DNA of 64,000 nt from NCBI RefSeq assembly GCF_011752935.1, contig NZ_VWWO01000002.1, positions 248,001-312,000 of the forward strand, written 5' to 3'. This document shows positions 1-9,105 of the stretch, in pieces. The notes beneath the pieces are model-generated. The model saw nothing but the letters and a program-made list of their open reading frames with translations, ran no database searches and was not told the DNA's origin. A program made the translations under genes and the position numbers. Origin of the DNA: Chitinophaga sp. Cy-1792 (GTDB taxonomy: Bacteria > Bacteroidota > Bacteroidia > Chitinophagales > Chitinophagaceae). Positions within the stretch are counted from its first letter, which is position 1, and each line of letters opens with the position of its first letter.

Positions 1-1011
1 AGAACTTATGGCATGACTGGTGATACGGCATATTTTCATTTATGTGTTGAAAATGACTATACCCCTGATGCTATAGAGCATTTACATCCGACGTTGAAAA
101 TATACTGCTATAAAAGTGATGGATTTTGCCCTTTAACTGAAATTGATAACAAGATCAGGAGTATGTTGGTCGAGGCATTACAAAAACATAATATTCCTGG
201 TAGTCATAATGATAATAATGTCAGAATATTAAGTGAATTAGCGGAAAAGAAAATAGTGGATCGGGTAATTTACATCCACTCGCTCAATCATGGAGGGATA
301 AAAATAGCAGATGCAGCGTTCGACAATCCTATATGCTTATCAGAATTCCTGGATGAAATAAGTAAGGATTTAACAGCGGATATTCTGGATGAGAAGTTCT
401 TTGAGCGAAGGATTAAAATGGATTTGAATCGTTATTATCAGGATTTCTGCGTTAATTATGATGCAGGGTTGGTGACTAATGAAATACAAGTGAAAATGGA
501 TAACTACCTATACCTGTTGAACTCTTATCAAGGTGCTGATTTTAAATCCTTTATACAGAGTATAAGGCCGCATAAATCGATATCTTATGACAGTCTGGAA
601 GGCTATACGGACTGCCTGAGCGATGATGAGATAAAAGACGCATTTTTGGAGATATTAATGATCATAAAGGAGTCAAATAATAATAGAAGAATTGGCTGGA
701 CTTGTGCTGGGAACAAACACTACTACCCAACTTCCATCAACTATTCGAATTCGCCTGGCTACAAAAAAAAGGCAAGTGAACGCATTTTAAAAACAATATT
801 GAATAAGGATATAGACCTACCATTTAATTCTGACTATCTAATCACTAGTGAATGTAATGTAGATGACTTGGAAGCCTGCGCAAATCATATTGGATGTCTT
901 AATGCCGATAGCTTGTCAGGAGATGCTCAAAGGAGGAATAAAATAACACAATGGAAAAAGGTTAGTCTCATTGATCTTGAAACGGCAAAAAATATATTAA
1001 ATAATGATTGA
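1..1011 (+). CDS. ABC-3C system effector, C-terminal part (5'-truncated by window edge)
   Basis: The reading frame is open from base 1 and has no stop upstream of the first ATG (13), so this is probably the C-terminal part of a longer protein that starts outside the window. The visible ~335 residues are helical and polar, with no enzymatic motif I recognise. The assignment rests on context: the next two genes overlap it and each other and have the shape of an ABC-three-component (ABC-3C) middle component and ATPase. In that class an effector carries a family-specific C-terminal domain that couples it to the other two parts. The toxic or nuclease domain, if there is one, would lie to the left and cannot be named. 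The block is markedly AT-rich compared with the downstream genes, which suggests horizontal transfer. The gene order fits the known class; the exact effector type is open. Confidence 0.6.
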   Translation, partial: RTYGMTGDTAYFHLCVENDYTPDAIEHLHPTLKIYCYKSDGFCPLTEIDNKIRSMLVEALQKHNIPGSHNDNNVRILSELAEKKIVDRVIYIHSLNHGGIKIADAAFDNPICLSEFLDEISKDLTADILDEKFFERRIKMDLNRYYQDFCVNYDAGLVTNEIQVKMDNYLYLLNSYQGADFKSFIQSIRPHKSISYDSLEGYTDCLSDDEIKDAFLEILMIIKESNNNRRIGWTCAGNKHYYPTSINYSNSPGYKKKASERILKTILNKDIDLPFNSDYLITSECNVDDLEACANHIGCLNADSLSGDAQRRNKITQWKKVSLIDLETAKNILNND

Positions 1012-1681
1012 GCTGATTAGTGAGATATTCCAGGCAGCTGGGTTTGAAGACAGAGGGGGCGTAGATTTTAAAGTTTACGCGGTAAAAGACCGTGTTAATT
1101 ATTGGGTAGTTATTCAATGTGATAATATTGGTAAAATTATCGATGAGCAGATAGATATATTCATAAAGGCGAGTGAAATAGTTCAAGCGCCTACATTTGA
1201 TAAGAATGCAAATCTGTTGATATTATGCAGATACCAGTCAATTGCGGATATAATACCCGGTAGTTTGTTACAGGTTGAAGAGGATCCTTATAATTTTAAA
1301 AAGACCATTCTTTACTATACGGAAGGTGAATTGAACAATCTGCGCAATAAGATCGGAGACTTACCTGTACTAGACACTATCGAGACCCTGATATTGACGG
1401 AGGCTGTATTTGAAAAGCATAAAAATGAGTTTGATAGCAATGATTTCGAGTCGTTGGTCTATCGGATGGCTATCAAAATACCGTTTATCAGGATGAAGAT
1501 AGGGCAGATAAATAGTCTCGAATCCTTGGAATCGATCAATAAACAGGCACTTGATGATAATCCACTGAATGATTTGTTAGAAAAAGATTTATTATCCATC
1601 AGTGATAGTGAATTTCTTGCAATGACAGAGGCTGATATCCTTAATAAGCTTAGAACTACAAATACGGATGAAAATAGATAA
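1004..1681 (+). CDS. ABC-3C system middle component
   Basis: This 225-residue protein starts at an ATG overlapping the end of the preceding gene by 8 bp, and its own end overlaps the following ATPase gene by 14 bp. The overlaps indicate one translationally coupled operon. The N-terminal ~120 residues alternate beta strands and helices, including a VVIQCD strand around residues 35-40, and the C-terminal part is helical. Size, position between effector and ATPase, and general shape match ABC-3C middle components, thought to link the ATPase to the effector. No catalytic residues are obvious. Composition is AT-rich like its neighbours. The call leans heavily on gene order. Confidence 0.6.
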   Translation: MIELISEIFQAAGFEDRGGVDFKVYAVKDRVNYWVVIQCDNIGKIIDEQIDIFIKASEIVQAPTFDKNANLLILCRYQSIADIIPGSLLQVEEDPYNFKKTILYYTEGELNNLRNKIGDLPVLDTIETLILTEAVFEKHKNEFDSNDFESLVYRMAIKIPFIRMKIGQINSLESLESINKQALDDNPLNDLLEKDLLSISDSEFLAMTEADILNKLRTTNTDENR

Positions 1682-3959
1682 AATAAGAATCCAGAACTTT
1701 AAGGTTTTTCAAGATATTACGTTAGACATGAACGCTTCAGATATTGTTGTTTTTGATGGCCCCAATGGTTTTGGTAAAACAACAATTTATGATGCGATTG
1801 AACTGGTATTTACGGGGAAAATAAGGAGATATCTGGATCTAAAGAATTTAGTAGTAGATGGAAGAGAGGTCGATTTGGCACATCCATTCCTACATGAAAA
1901 TAGAGTGGGAGAAGATATTGTTATAACCATTGAATTTACAAAAAATGAAAAGAGATATGTCCTGGGGCGGTTGGCTAAAACAGAGCGCATTAGGGGGATA
2001 GATTTTTCTGTATATAAGTTGTTTGAAAAAGATCATTTTTTAGCGGAAGCAGGAACGCTTATTGAAGATGAAGGATTGTTCCTGAAGGACTTATTGGGAA
2101 ATGACTATAGCTCAAATTTTCAGTTTCTGAATTATGTGGAACAGGAAGAAAGTAACTTTCTGTTGAAACATCCTGACAAGGCCAGAAAGAATCATATTGA
2201 TCATTTGTTTGATTTAACAGCGTTTGAAGCTAAAATCGAAAGAATTGGACAATTAAAAAAGAGAATCGAAGGTGTTAATACTATCAGGAAACAGGAAATT
2301 GCCGGATTAAAAATTGAGATTACAAACTTAAAGAGTAATCTGGATAGAACTACGGAGCCAACGGCCTATATCAGATTGTTCGAAAGTATAGAGGTCGTTT
2401 GGGATAAAGAAACTACAGACCCAAACGCTTTTAACTACCTGGATGTTGCTGGTGCTGATGGTATCCTGGATGAACTTAAAAAGCTTGTTGAAAGAAAGAT
2501 AATTTTTTCTCAATACAGGATTAATCGTGTGGTAGATTATCTATTAAATAAGGAAAATCTGACGCGAGATTTCTTAAGATTTTACAATTTTTTACAGAAT
2601 AAAGAAGAGTTACGTACTTTACGGACAACAGTAATTCAGCAAAGAAATCTGGTAAAACAACTAGGATCTTTGAATAGTGATAATCTTGATCAGGAAGTAT
2701 ATTTAGCGTCTTTTGAATTTATTCCGGAGGATTTAAAAATAGCATTTGCCAATGCAAAGCAGGGACTGATATCAGAATTTTCGGCACTTTCGGGTTTAGA
2801 TAAAATTTATTCGGATATTTTCAGATCCAGAAATGAGTTGCAGATCGAAATCGAAAACTTGCAGGATGTCGGATCCCCAGTCACTGATTGTATGCTGTGC
2901 GGGTACAATTGGGGAAATGTAGAAGCGTTGTTGCTTCAGATTCAAAATAAATCTGAAGAGATGAGAAAGGTTAATTCTGAGAAGAATAATCAGTTACAAG
3001 CCTCTTTACTCATATTTAAAACCGGACTTGTTCAACGCTTGATGGACACTATCACTGAAAATATATCAAGCCTTCATTATAATGAGGAATTTATATCCAG
3101 ACTGCTGGAAATAGAATCAGACAGTTTTAGTGATATTCTCAGATCACTGGCATTTTTAAAAGTTGATTATGGGAAATACCTTAGCAATGAACAATTGGGA
3201 GATGTTTCAGCAGCCTTCGAAAGCCTCAGGAATGAACTGCTCCTACTGAAGAATACTGAAGGTGATGAGCTGATCGAGAATTATTTTTCGAATTATTTCC
3301 GTGAATATTTTAATAATGAATTCAATCAATTGGACGCTCTATCAGTTGAAAATATTGAGGCAAAGAGAAAATATCTGATACATGAATGGTATCTTAGTCA
3401 GAATACAATGTTACAAGAGAAGTCAGCTAAGCTGAAAGAGATCACTGTAATTTGGGAAGAAGCAAATACCTTAGGTAAGAACTTAGATAAGTTAAGAAAG
3501 ACTTATACTAATTCGTTAAAAAAATATCAGCAACAAATAATTAAAGATATAGAGATTGTCTTTCATGTTTTCTCGGGCAGGATTATGCAATCATTTCAGG
3601 GTGGCATTGGATTATTCATTTTTCCTGATAATGGCATAAGGTTTCAGACTGATGCAAGGAAAGCATATGATGCTGTTTTTACCATGAGTTCAGGCCAGCT
3701 ATCTGCTCTTATTATAGCTTTCACGTTAGCACTTCATAAGAAATATTCGCAGAATAAGATGGTGCTGATTGATGATCCGGTTCAGACAATGGATGAACTA
3801 AATATGTATGGATTTATTGATCTGTTACGGAATGAATTTAGTGATAACCAAATCCTGATGTCCACTCATGAGGACATGATGTCCGCTTTCATGCGATATA
3901 AATTTAAAAACTATAATCTTAAAGAAAAGCGTATTAACCTGAAGGAATTATCAGTATAA
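1668..3959 (+). CDS. Rad50/SMC-like ATPase of ABC-3C system
   Basis: A 763-residue P-loop ATPase of the SMC/Rad50 clade. Walker A is GPNGFGKTT at residues 31-39. Long coiled-coil stretches follow, with a CxxC pair at Cys408/Cys411 near the middle that resembles the zinc hook of Rad50-type proteins. The ABC signature SSGQ is at about 674-677, Walker B ends in Asp702-Asp703, and a histidine switch (STHED) follows. The start overlaps the middle component gene. In ABC-3C systems such ATPases are believed to sense invading or damaged nucleic acid and license the effector; that role is inferred from the family. It is intact and, with its partners, forms an AT-rich island abutting a polysaccharide locus. 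A lone RecF/SbcC-like repair ATPase is less likely because of the tight overlap with the two upstream genes. Confidence 0.85.
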   Translation: MKIDKIRIQNFKVFQDITLDMNASDIVVFDGPNGFGKTTIYDAIELVFTGKIRRYLDLKNLVVDGREVDLAHPFLHENRVGEDIVITIEFTKNEKRYVLGRLAKTERIRGIDFSVYKLFEKDHFLAEAGTLIEDEGLFLKDLLGNDYSSNFQFLNYVEQEESNFLLKHPDKARKNHIDHLFDLTAFEAKIERIGQLKKRIEGVNTIRKQEIAGLKIEITNLKSNLDRTTEPTAYIRLFESIEVVWDKETTDPNAFNYLDVAGADGILDELKKLVERKIIFSQYRINRVVDYLLNKENLTRDFLRFYNFLQNKEELRTLRTTVIQQRNLVKQLGSLNSDNLDQEVYLASFEFIPEDLKIAFANAKQGLISEFSALSGLDKIYSDIFRSRNELQIEIENLQDVGSPVTDCMLCGYNWGNVEALLLQIQNKSEEMRKVNSEKNNQLQASLLIFKTGLVQRLMDTITENISSLHYNEEFISRLLEIESDSFSDILRSLAFLKVDYGKYLSNEQLGDVSAAFESLRNELLLLKNTEGDELIENYFSNYFREYFNNEFNQLDALSVENIEAKRKYLIHEWYLSQNTMLQEKSAKLKEITVIWEEANTLGKNLDKLRKTYTNSLKKYQQQIIKDIEIVFHVFSGRIMQSFQGGIGLFIFPDNGIRFQTDARKAYDAVFTMSSGQLSALIIAFTLALHKKYSQNKMVLIDDPVQTMDELNMYGFIDLLRNEFSDNQILMSTHEDMMSAFMRYKFKNYNLKEKRINLKELSV

Positions 3960-4091
3960 GTTGATTTTTATACGAGCGCTATAAGAATCGTTGATTAATG
4001 ATATTGTAAATAGAAGGCTGTTGCCTTAGGCCGACTTGTTGGCCGGCCTTCCACCGTTCCTTGTATTTAGTATCTTCACTCACATTTCAAT

Positions 4092-5705
4092 TTACACCCC
4101 TCCCTGCCCATCCATAAATTTTATTTCCATTATTTTCTGGTCGAAGTCTGCGGCGGGTACGAGTGCCCGCGATTTAATCCTGGTTTTATAGGTATAGACA
4201 GTGCTTACGCTATAATCCAGGATTTTGGCTATTGTTTCGTTTTCTGTAATTCCCAGCCGCATCAGCGCAAAAATGCGGAGGGTAGCGTTCAGTGTTTCTC
4301 CTGACTTAGGCCATATCTGGTCTTCTTTCTTTAGCAGGGCATTAAAGGAATGGATAAAATTCGGGAGCATGGTCAGGAAAACGGTGTCCAGCATGTGATA
4401 GAGGTTTCCTTTTTCCTGATCTACCGGAATGTTTTTCAACAGCTGGCTGATATCATTATATTTCGCCAGTTTGATCCTGTGCTGACCTTCGCGTTTTAAT
4501 CTATCCAGTGTATCAATATAGGTAGAACAGGTTTTGAAGAAGAGCCCGATTAGTTCTTCCTTTATTTTGGTAGATGCCCAGAGTTTTTCGTTTACCATTT
4601 CCAGTTCACTGTTCTTTTCTTTGATGGTTTGTTCATTGGCTTTAATGCATCGCAGCTGCCGGCGGTATATGACCAGCAGGAAGAATAATACGACGGCTAT
4701 CATGGAAAACAGCAGCATGCCGATGAGCAGACGGTCGTGCTGGTGCTGCTTTTCGTCCAGCAGCTTAGCAGCCACCAGTGGCAGCATTGTTTCTATTTGT
4801 GCGGCGCGGTTTCTGGCACCGTAAAAGCTGGCATTGCGGGCGGCAACCTGCATACAGGTATAGGCCGCTTCTGTTTTGCCGGCTTTGAATAACTCCTGTC
4901 CCAGTAAGAAGATGGCCAGTGTTTCTTTGGTAGAAGAGCGGATATCATGGATGGCCGCGATGGCGAGAAACAGTAGCCGGTTATCATCTGTAAAGGCGAA
5001 ACTTAGCCGGGTTGCAGCCATTGCTATATGATGTGGTGTTAGTCCGCTGCTGGTGAGATGCCGGAGGAAATAATCCGTGGTCAGGTGCTGCGATTTTACC
5101 GCATCGGGGAGGAAGGCCAGGTCGATGATTTTCTCGAATTCGCTGGAAGGTGTGTGCGTTTCCGCCCGCCTGAAGTCGTCAGCTGCCTGGCGGTAATAGT
5201 CCTGCGAGAAATAGGCATCGTTGTCATAGTCGCCGATACCGGTATTTAATCTTGCCCGTAGCAGGAGATAGTCTGTTTTTAATGTGGTGGTGAGCGTGGT
5301 GGTATCGATATTATTGGCTACATCAAATCCTTCCTTGTAAAAGCCGGTGCATAGCAAGGTTTTTCCCAGCAGAATTTTACTTTTTATTAGTTCATCCCGG
5401 TTACCGGATTGTGTTGCTGTAGCAATCATTTTATTGACATATACATAGGCCGAATCAAATTTAAAGTAGCTGTATTCCCCGAAAATGTCGCTGTACAGAT
5501 GGAAGCGGGTTTCCGCTTCGCTGCTGCCGGTATGTTGCAGCGTTTGCTGTAGCCGGGCGATCCTTTTTTCTTTTGCCTTATCGTAGATATGTTCTTTGGA
5601 GAGTTCTGATTTCAGTAGCTGAAAGGCGCTGTCTGATGGTATGCTTCGTGCATGTACATCTGCAAAAATCAATAAAAGCAATATGGTAAATAATTTCTTA
5701 TTCAT
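4092..5705 (-). CDS. DUF6377-type membrane-anchored regulator with TPRs and C-terminal HTH
   Basis: About 537 residues from an ATG at 5705. The frame stays open upstream, but only this start places a signal peptide (basic start, then a leucine-rich core) at the N-terminus. A helical, TPR-like sensor region occupies residues ~30-320. One transmembrane segment (~335-357) is followed by a coiled coil of ~40 residues and a C-terminal domain ending in a LuxR-like helix-turn-helix with ENETIAKILDYSVSTVYTY. This layout matches the Bacteroidota DUF6377 proteins that sit beside susCD operons and presumably signal from periplasm to DNA. It diverges from SusC/SusD pair 1 across a 376-bp intergenic region, so it is the obvious candidate regulator of that operon. 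The regulatory role is inferred. Confidence 0.8.
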   Translation of the reverse strand: MNKKLFTILLLLIFADVHARSIPSDSAFQLLKSELSKEHIYDKAKEKRIARLQQTLQHTGSSEAETRFHLYSDIFGEYSYFKFDSAYVYVNKMIATATQSGNRDELIKSKILLGKTLLCTGFYKEGFDVANNIDTTTLTTTLKTDYLLLRARLNTGIGDYDNDAYFSQDYYRQAADDFRRAETHTPSSEFEKIIDLAFLPDAVKSQHLTTDYFLRHLTSSGLTPHHIAMAATRLSFAFTDDNRLLFLAIAAIHDIRSSTKETLAIFLLGQELFKAGKTEAAYTCMQVAARNASFYGARNRAAQIETMLPLVAAKLLDEKQHQHDRLLIGMLLFSMIAVVLFFLLVIYRRQLRCIKANEQTIKEKNSELEMVNEKLWASTKIKEELIGLFFKTCSTYIDTLDRLKREGQHRIKLAKYNDISQLLKNIPVDQEKGNLYHMLDTVFLTMLPNFIHSFNALLKKEDQIWPKSGETLNATLRIFALMRLGITENETIAKILDYSVSTVYTYKTRIKSRALVPAADFDQKIMEIKFMDGQGGV

Positions 5706-6081
5706 ATATAAGCAAATTTTCCGGTAGCAACATTTTCTCTGGTTAACGGGCGTCAATTGTTTCCCCGATTTCATAACGCGAAAGCAGCCATTAACAAACT
5801 CGTCCGATATGGTCAGCGACTGATTTTTTCGTTCAGGCGTTCCTGATATGGAGGAATACGTCTGGATTTTTAAAGACAAGTTATATAATAAGATGTTGAT
5901 AGTCAATAGTATGATTTTTGAAGCATCTATATTTTCCGCAAATGGGTTTCCGTAGTGGTTCACCCGGCTCCGGGGTGATGTATTTTGATCCTGCCAATCC
6001 AACACTGGCATACCACTCATCAGCTGCAGCGATGTAAGGACAAAATATCCACGTTTCAAGAACTAATTAAGCAGACCCGTT
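5706..6081. promoter_or_regulatory. Divergent intergenic region between DUF6377 regulator and susC pair 1
   Basis: 376 bp with no convincing gene; it must hold the promoters of both divergent genes. I found no exact TAnnTTTG -7 box on either strand close to a start. A one-mismatch match (AAAATTTG, minus strand) lies about 10 bp upstream of the regulator start, too close to be persuasive. Confidence 0.4.
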
Positions 6082-9000
6082 ATGCTAAAAAAATTGCTAT
6101 CACTATTGAGTTGTCTCGTCCTGACACTCACGCAAATTTACCCGGCCTTTGCCCAGGAGAGGGTTATTACAGGAAAGGTCATCGATGCCGGTACCGGCAG
6201 TCCGATACCTGGTGCTACCGTCAGGGTAGGGAAAACCAGTACCGGCACTGCTACGGATGGAAATGGTGCTTTCCGGTTAACAGTTACCGGCAATGCCGGC
6301 GCCCTCGTCATCTCTTCCATTAACTATATCACGCAAACCGTTCCTATTACGGCGGAAAGTAACATGCAGGTGAAACTGCTGCTTTCCAGTAATGACCTCA
6401 AGGGGGTGGAAGTGGTGAGTGTAGGTTATGGTACCATCGACAAAAAGGAAGTATCGAGTGCTATCACGCATATCACGGCCAGCGAACTGAAAAACGTTGC
6501 GGGGAATAGTCCGCTGATGTCATTGCAGGGTAAGGTGGCTGGCCTCACCATCACCAACACTGCCACTGCCGACCCTAACTCCATGCCCAGCATACAGTTA
6601 CGCGGCGTGTCGTCCCGCAGTGCGGGATTAGGGCCGCTATATGTGATCAATGGCGTACCTGGCGGAAACATGGATAATATCAACCAGAATGATATTGAAT
6701 CCATTGATGTACTGAAGGGAGGTGCCGCCTCTGCTATCTACGGCACCCGCGGTAGTAATGGTGTGATCATCATCACTACTAAAAAAGGTACTGCAGGTGT
6801 GGGAATGTTGGCATATAACGGCTATTTCAGCGCGGATATCCTGACAAATGCGCCTAAACTGCTCAGTGCTGATGAGTTCCGTAAATATCGGGTAGCCACA
6901 CAGCATGGGCAGGACTATGGCGCCAGCACCAACTGGATGAAGGAAGTAACGCGTTCCCCCACATTCGGACAAAAACATACCATACAAATCTCAGGAGGTA
7001 GTGCCAATGATAACTATTTTGCATCAGCCGACTACAGAAATGCCAATGGTATAGATCTCCGTGCCTATAAAAAAGAATATGGCGCGCGGCTTAATGTGAA
7101 CCACACCTCTAAAAGTGAGGTCTACACGGTATCCCTGAACGTGGCGCCGCGGTATATGCATACCAGTAATGCAGACCAGGGAAATTTCAATAACGCCATT
7201 ACCATCAATCCCACGCAGCCGGTGTATGATAGTGCCAACCACTACCACTACCTGAATACGGGATTCTTTGCCAATAACCCGGTAGAAAACGCAAGGCTGA
7301 TAAAGAGTGAGGCGGAGATCAAAGAGTTGGATATGAGCGGTTCGATGAAAGTAAAAATTCTGAAAAATCTCTATTCAACATTAACTATCTCCAACATAAA
7401 ATCATCTTACAAAAACCTGAATTTCAGACCATCTACGCTGACCACAATTGTGCATAGCAATGCTGTGACCAAAAGGAACTATGCTTCACAGGAACAGATC
7501 GACAATGACCAGCAGAACCTGGAGTGGACGGTAAATTATGCGCTGAACCTGAAGAAGAACCATTTTAAGGTACTGGGAGGATATAGCTACAGTTATTTCA
7601 ATTATCAGCAGTTTAGTGCCAATAATTACGATTTTCCATTCGATGCCTTCCTATGGAATAACCTGGGCTCAGGTACCTGGAACGGCGGTGGTGAGGGCAA
7701 TGGGCAGTCTGCCGTGTCTTCCACGCAGAACGACTCGCGGCTGGCGGCATTTTACGGCAGGATCAATTATGACTTCGATAATAAATATATCCTGACGGCA
7801 AGTCTGCGGCATGAAGGTTCTTCTAAATTCGGTGCAGACAATAAATGGGGCAATTTCCCGGCGGTATCAGCGGCATGGCGTATTTCTGAAGAGAATTTCC
7901 TGAAAGGGAAAGCCAGCTGGCTGAATGACCTTAAGCTGAGAGCGGATTATGGCGTTACCGGTAACCAGGATTTCGCCAGTTATCTGTCGCTGCTGTTGTA
8001 TGGCGGTTTCGGTTACTTCCCTTACAATGGCACCTCTTACCAGGTGTATGGCCCTTCACAGAACGTGAACCCTGCGCTTGGCTGGGAGAAAGCCATCAAC
8101 TTCAATGTGGGTATCGATTTTGAAATGTTTAACAGCAGGTTGTCAGGTTCGCTGAACTACTACAAGCGTACCAACAAAGACCTGCTGGGGTATTATAATG
8201 TGCCGCTGCCACCGAATTCGCAGTCACAGACCTATACCAATGTTGGTACGATGAAGAATTCGGGTATTGAGCTACAGGCAAATGTTGCAGCAGTAAAACG
8301 CGGAGCATTTACCTATAATATTTCTGTGTCAGCTGCCTATAACAACAACCAATTTGTTTCCTTTTCCAACAAACTTTACCAGGGAGCTACCTTCCAGGAT
8401 GTGGCCAGCCTGCCAAGTCCGGGTACTCCCGGTACCATACAGCGATTGCAGGAAGGGCACCGTATTGGTGATTTTTATATGCTGAAGTCGGCCGGGGTAG
8501 ATAAAACCGGCGCCTTGCTGGTTTATAAAAAAGATGGAACAGTTATCACCGGCGACAAGGCCAGCGCAGATGATAAACAATTTGTAGGCAATGGCTTACC
8601 TAAACTGACAGGCGCCATAGGTAACCAGTTTAGCTATAAAGGCTGGGACCTGAATATATTCTTACGCGGCAATTTCGGATACAAGCTGTTCAATATGCAG
8701 GCATTTTATCTGGGTACGCCTGCAACGCAGAATGATGCCAATACCCTGCGGTCTGCCTATGATCCGGGCAGCAAGTATTCGAAGCTGACCAATAACGCCA
8801 CCACTTCCATTGCATCCGATTACTTCCTGGAGAATGGGTCCTTCTTAAAGATCGACAACATTTCACTGGGGTATTCCATGAACCTGAAATCGGCCTATAT
8901 ACAGCGTTTCAGGGTTTATGCCGCTGCCACCAATCTGCATACGTTTACCAGTTTTAAAGGAGGCGACCCGGATCTGTATCCCGTTAATGGACTAACGCCA

Positions 9001-9087
9001 GGCGTGCAGACCGTTAACGGAAGCGGTAGTCTCAATTTCTATCCGGCCACCTCACAGTTTATCGGAGGCGTACAGGTAACATTCTAA
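6082..9087 (+). CDS. SusC/RagA-family TonB-dependent outer-membrane transporter (pair 1)
   Basis: A 1001-residue outer-membrane importer for oligosaccharides. The N-terminal signal peptide ends near residue 24 (AFAQ). A carboxypeptidase-regulatory-like beta-sandwich typical of SusC follows at ~28-110, then a TonB-box-like VEVVSVGYG, then the plug domain with the LYVINGVP and AIYGTRGSNGVIIITT signatures (~115-235) and a long beta-barrel. It ends in VTF, an aromatic C-terminus normal for barrel proteins. The SusD partner begins 18 bp downstream, so the two form the classical SusC-SusD lid-and-barrel complex. Regulation is probably by the divergent DUF6377 protein. No glycosidase is directly attached, so the glycan is unknown. 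Confidence 0.95.
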   Translation: MLKKLLSLLSCLVLTLTQIYPAFAQERVITGKVIDAGTGSPIPGATVRVGKTSTGTATDGNGAFRLTVTGNAGALVISSINYITQTVPITAESNMQVKLLLSSNDLKGVEVVSVGYGTIDKKEVSSAITHITASELKNVAGNSPLMSLQGKVAGLTITNTATADPNSMPSIQLRGVSSRSAGLGPLYVINGVPGGNMDNINQNDIESIDVLKGGAASAIYGTRGSNGVIIITTKKGTAGVGMLAYNGYFSADILTNAPKLLSADEFRKYRVATQHGQDYGASTNWMKEVTRSPTFGQKHTIQISGGSANDNYFASADYRNANGIDLRAYKKEYGARLNVNHTSKSEVYTVSLNVAPRYMHTSNADQGNFNNAITINPTQPVYDSANHYHYLNTGFFANNPVENARLIKSEAEIKELDMSGSMKVKILKNLYSTLTISNIKSSYKNLNFRPSTLTTIVHSNAVTKRNYASQEQIDNDQQNLEWTVNYALNLKKNHFKVLGGYSYSYFNYQQFSANNYDFPFDAFLWNNLGSGTWNGGGEGNGQSAVSSTQNDSRLAAFYGRINYDFDNKYILTASLRHEGSSKFGADNKWGNFPAVSAAWRISEENFLKGKASWLNDLKLRADYGVTGNQDFASYLSLLLYGGFGYFPYNGTSYQVYGPSQNVNPALGWEKAINFNVGIDFEMFNSRLSGSLNYYKRTNKDLLGYYNVPLPPNSQSQTYTNVGTMKNSGIELQANVAAVKRGAFTYNISVSAAYNNNQFVSFSNKLYQGATFQDVASLPSPGTPGTIQRLQEGHRIGDFYMLKSAGVDKTGALLVYKKDGTVITGDKASADDKQFVGNGLPKLTGAIGNQFSYKGWDLNIFLRGNFGYKLFNMQAFYLGTPATQNDANTLRSAYDPGSKYSKLTNNATTSIASDYFLENGSFLKIDNISLGYSMNLKSAYIQRFRVYAAATNLHTFTSFKGGDPDLYPVNGLTPGVQTVNGSGSLNFYPATSQFIGGVQVTF

Positions 9088-9105
9088 ACCATCAACCGGC
9101 ACAAC

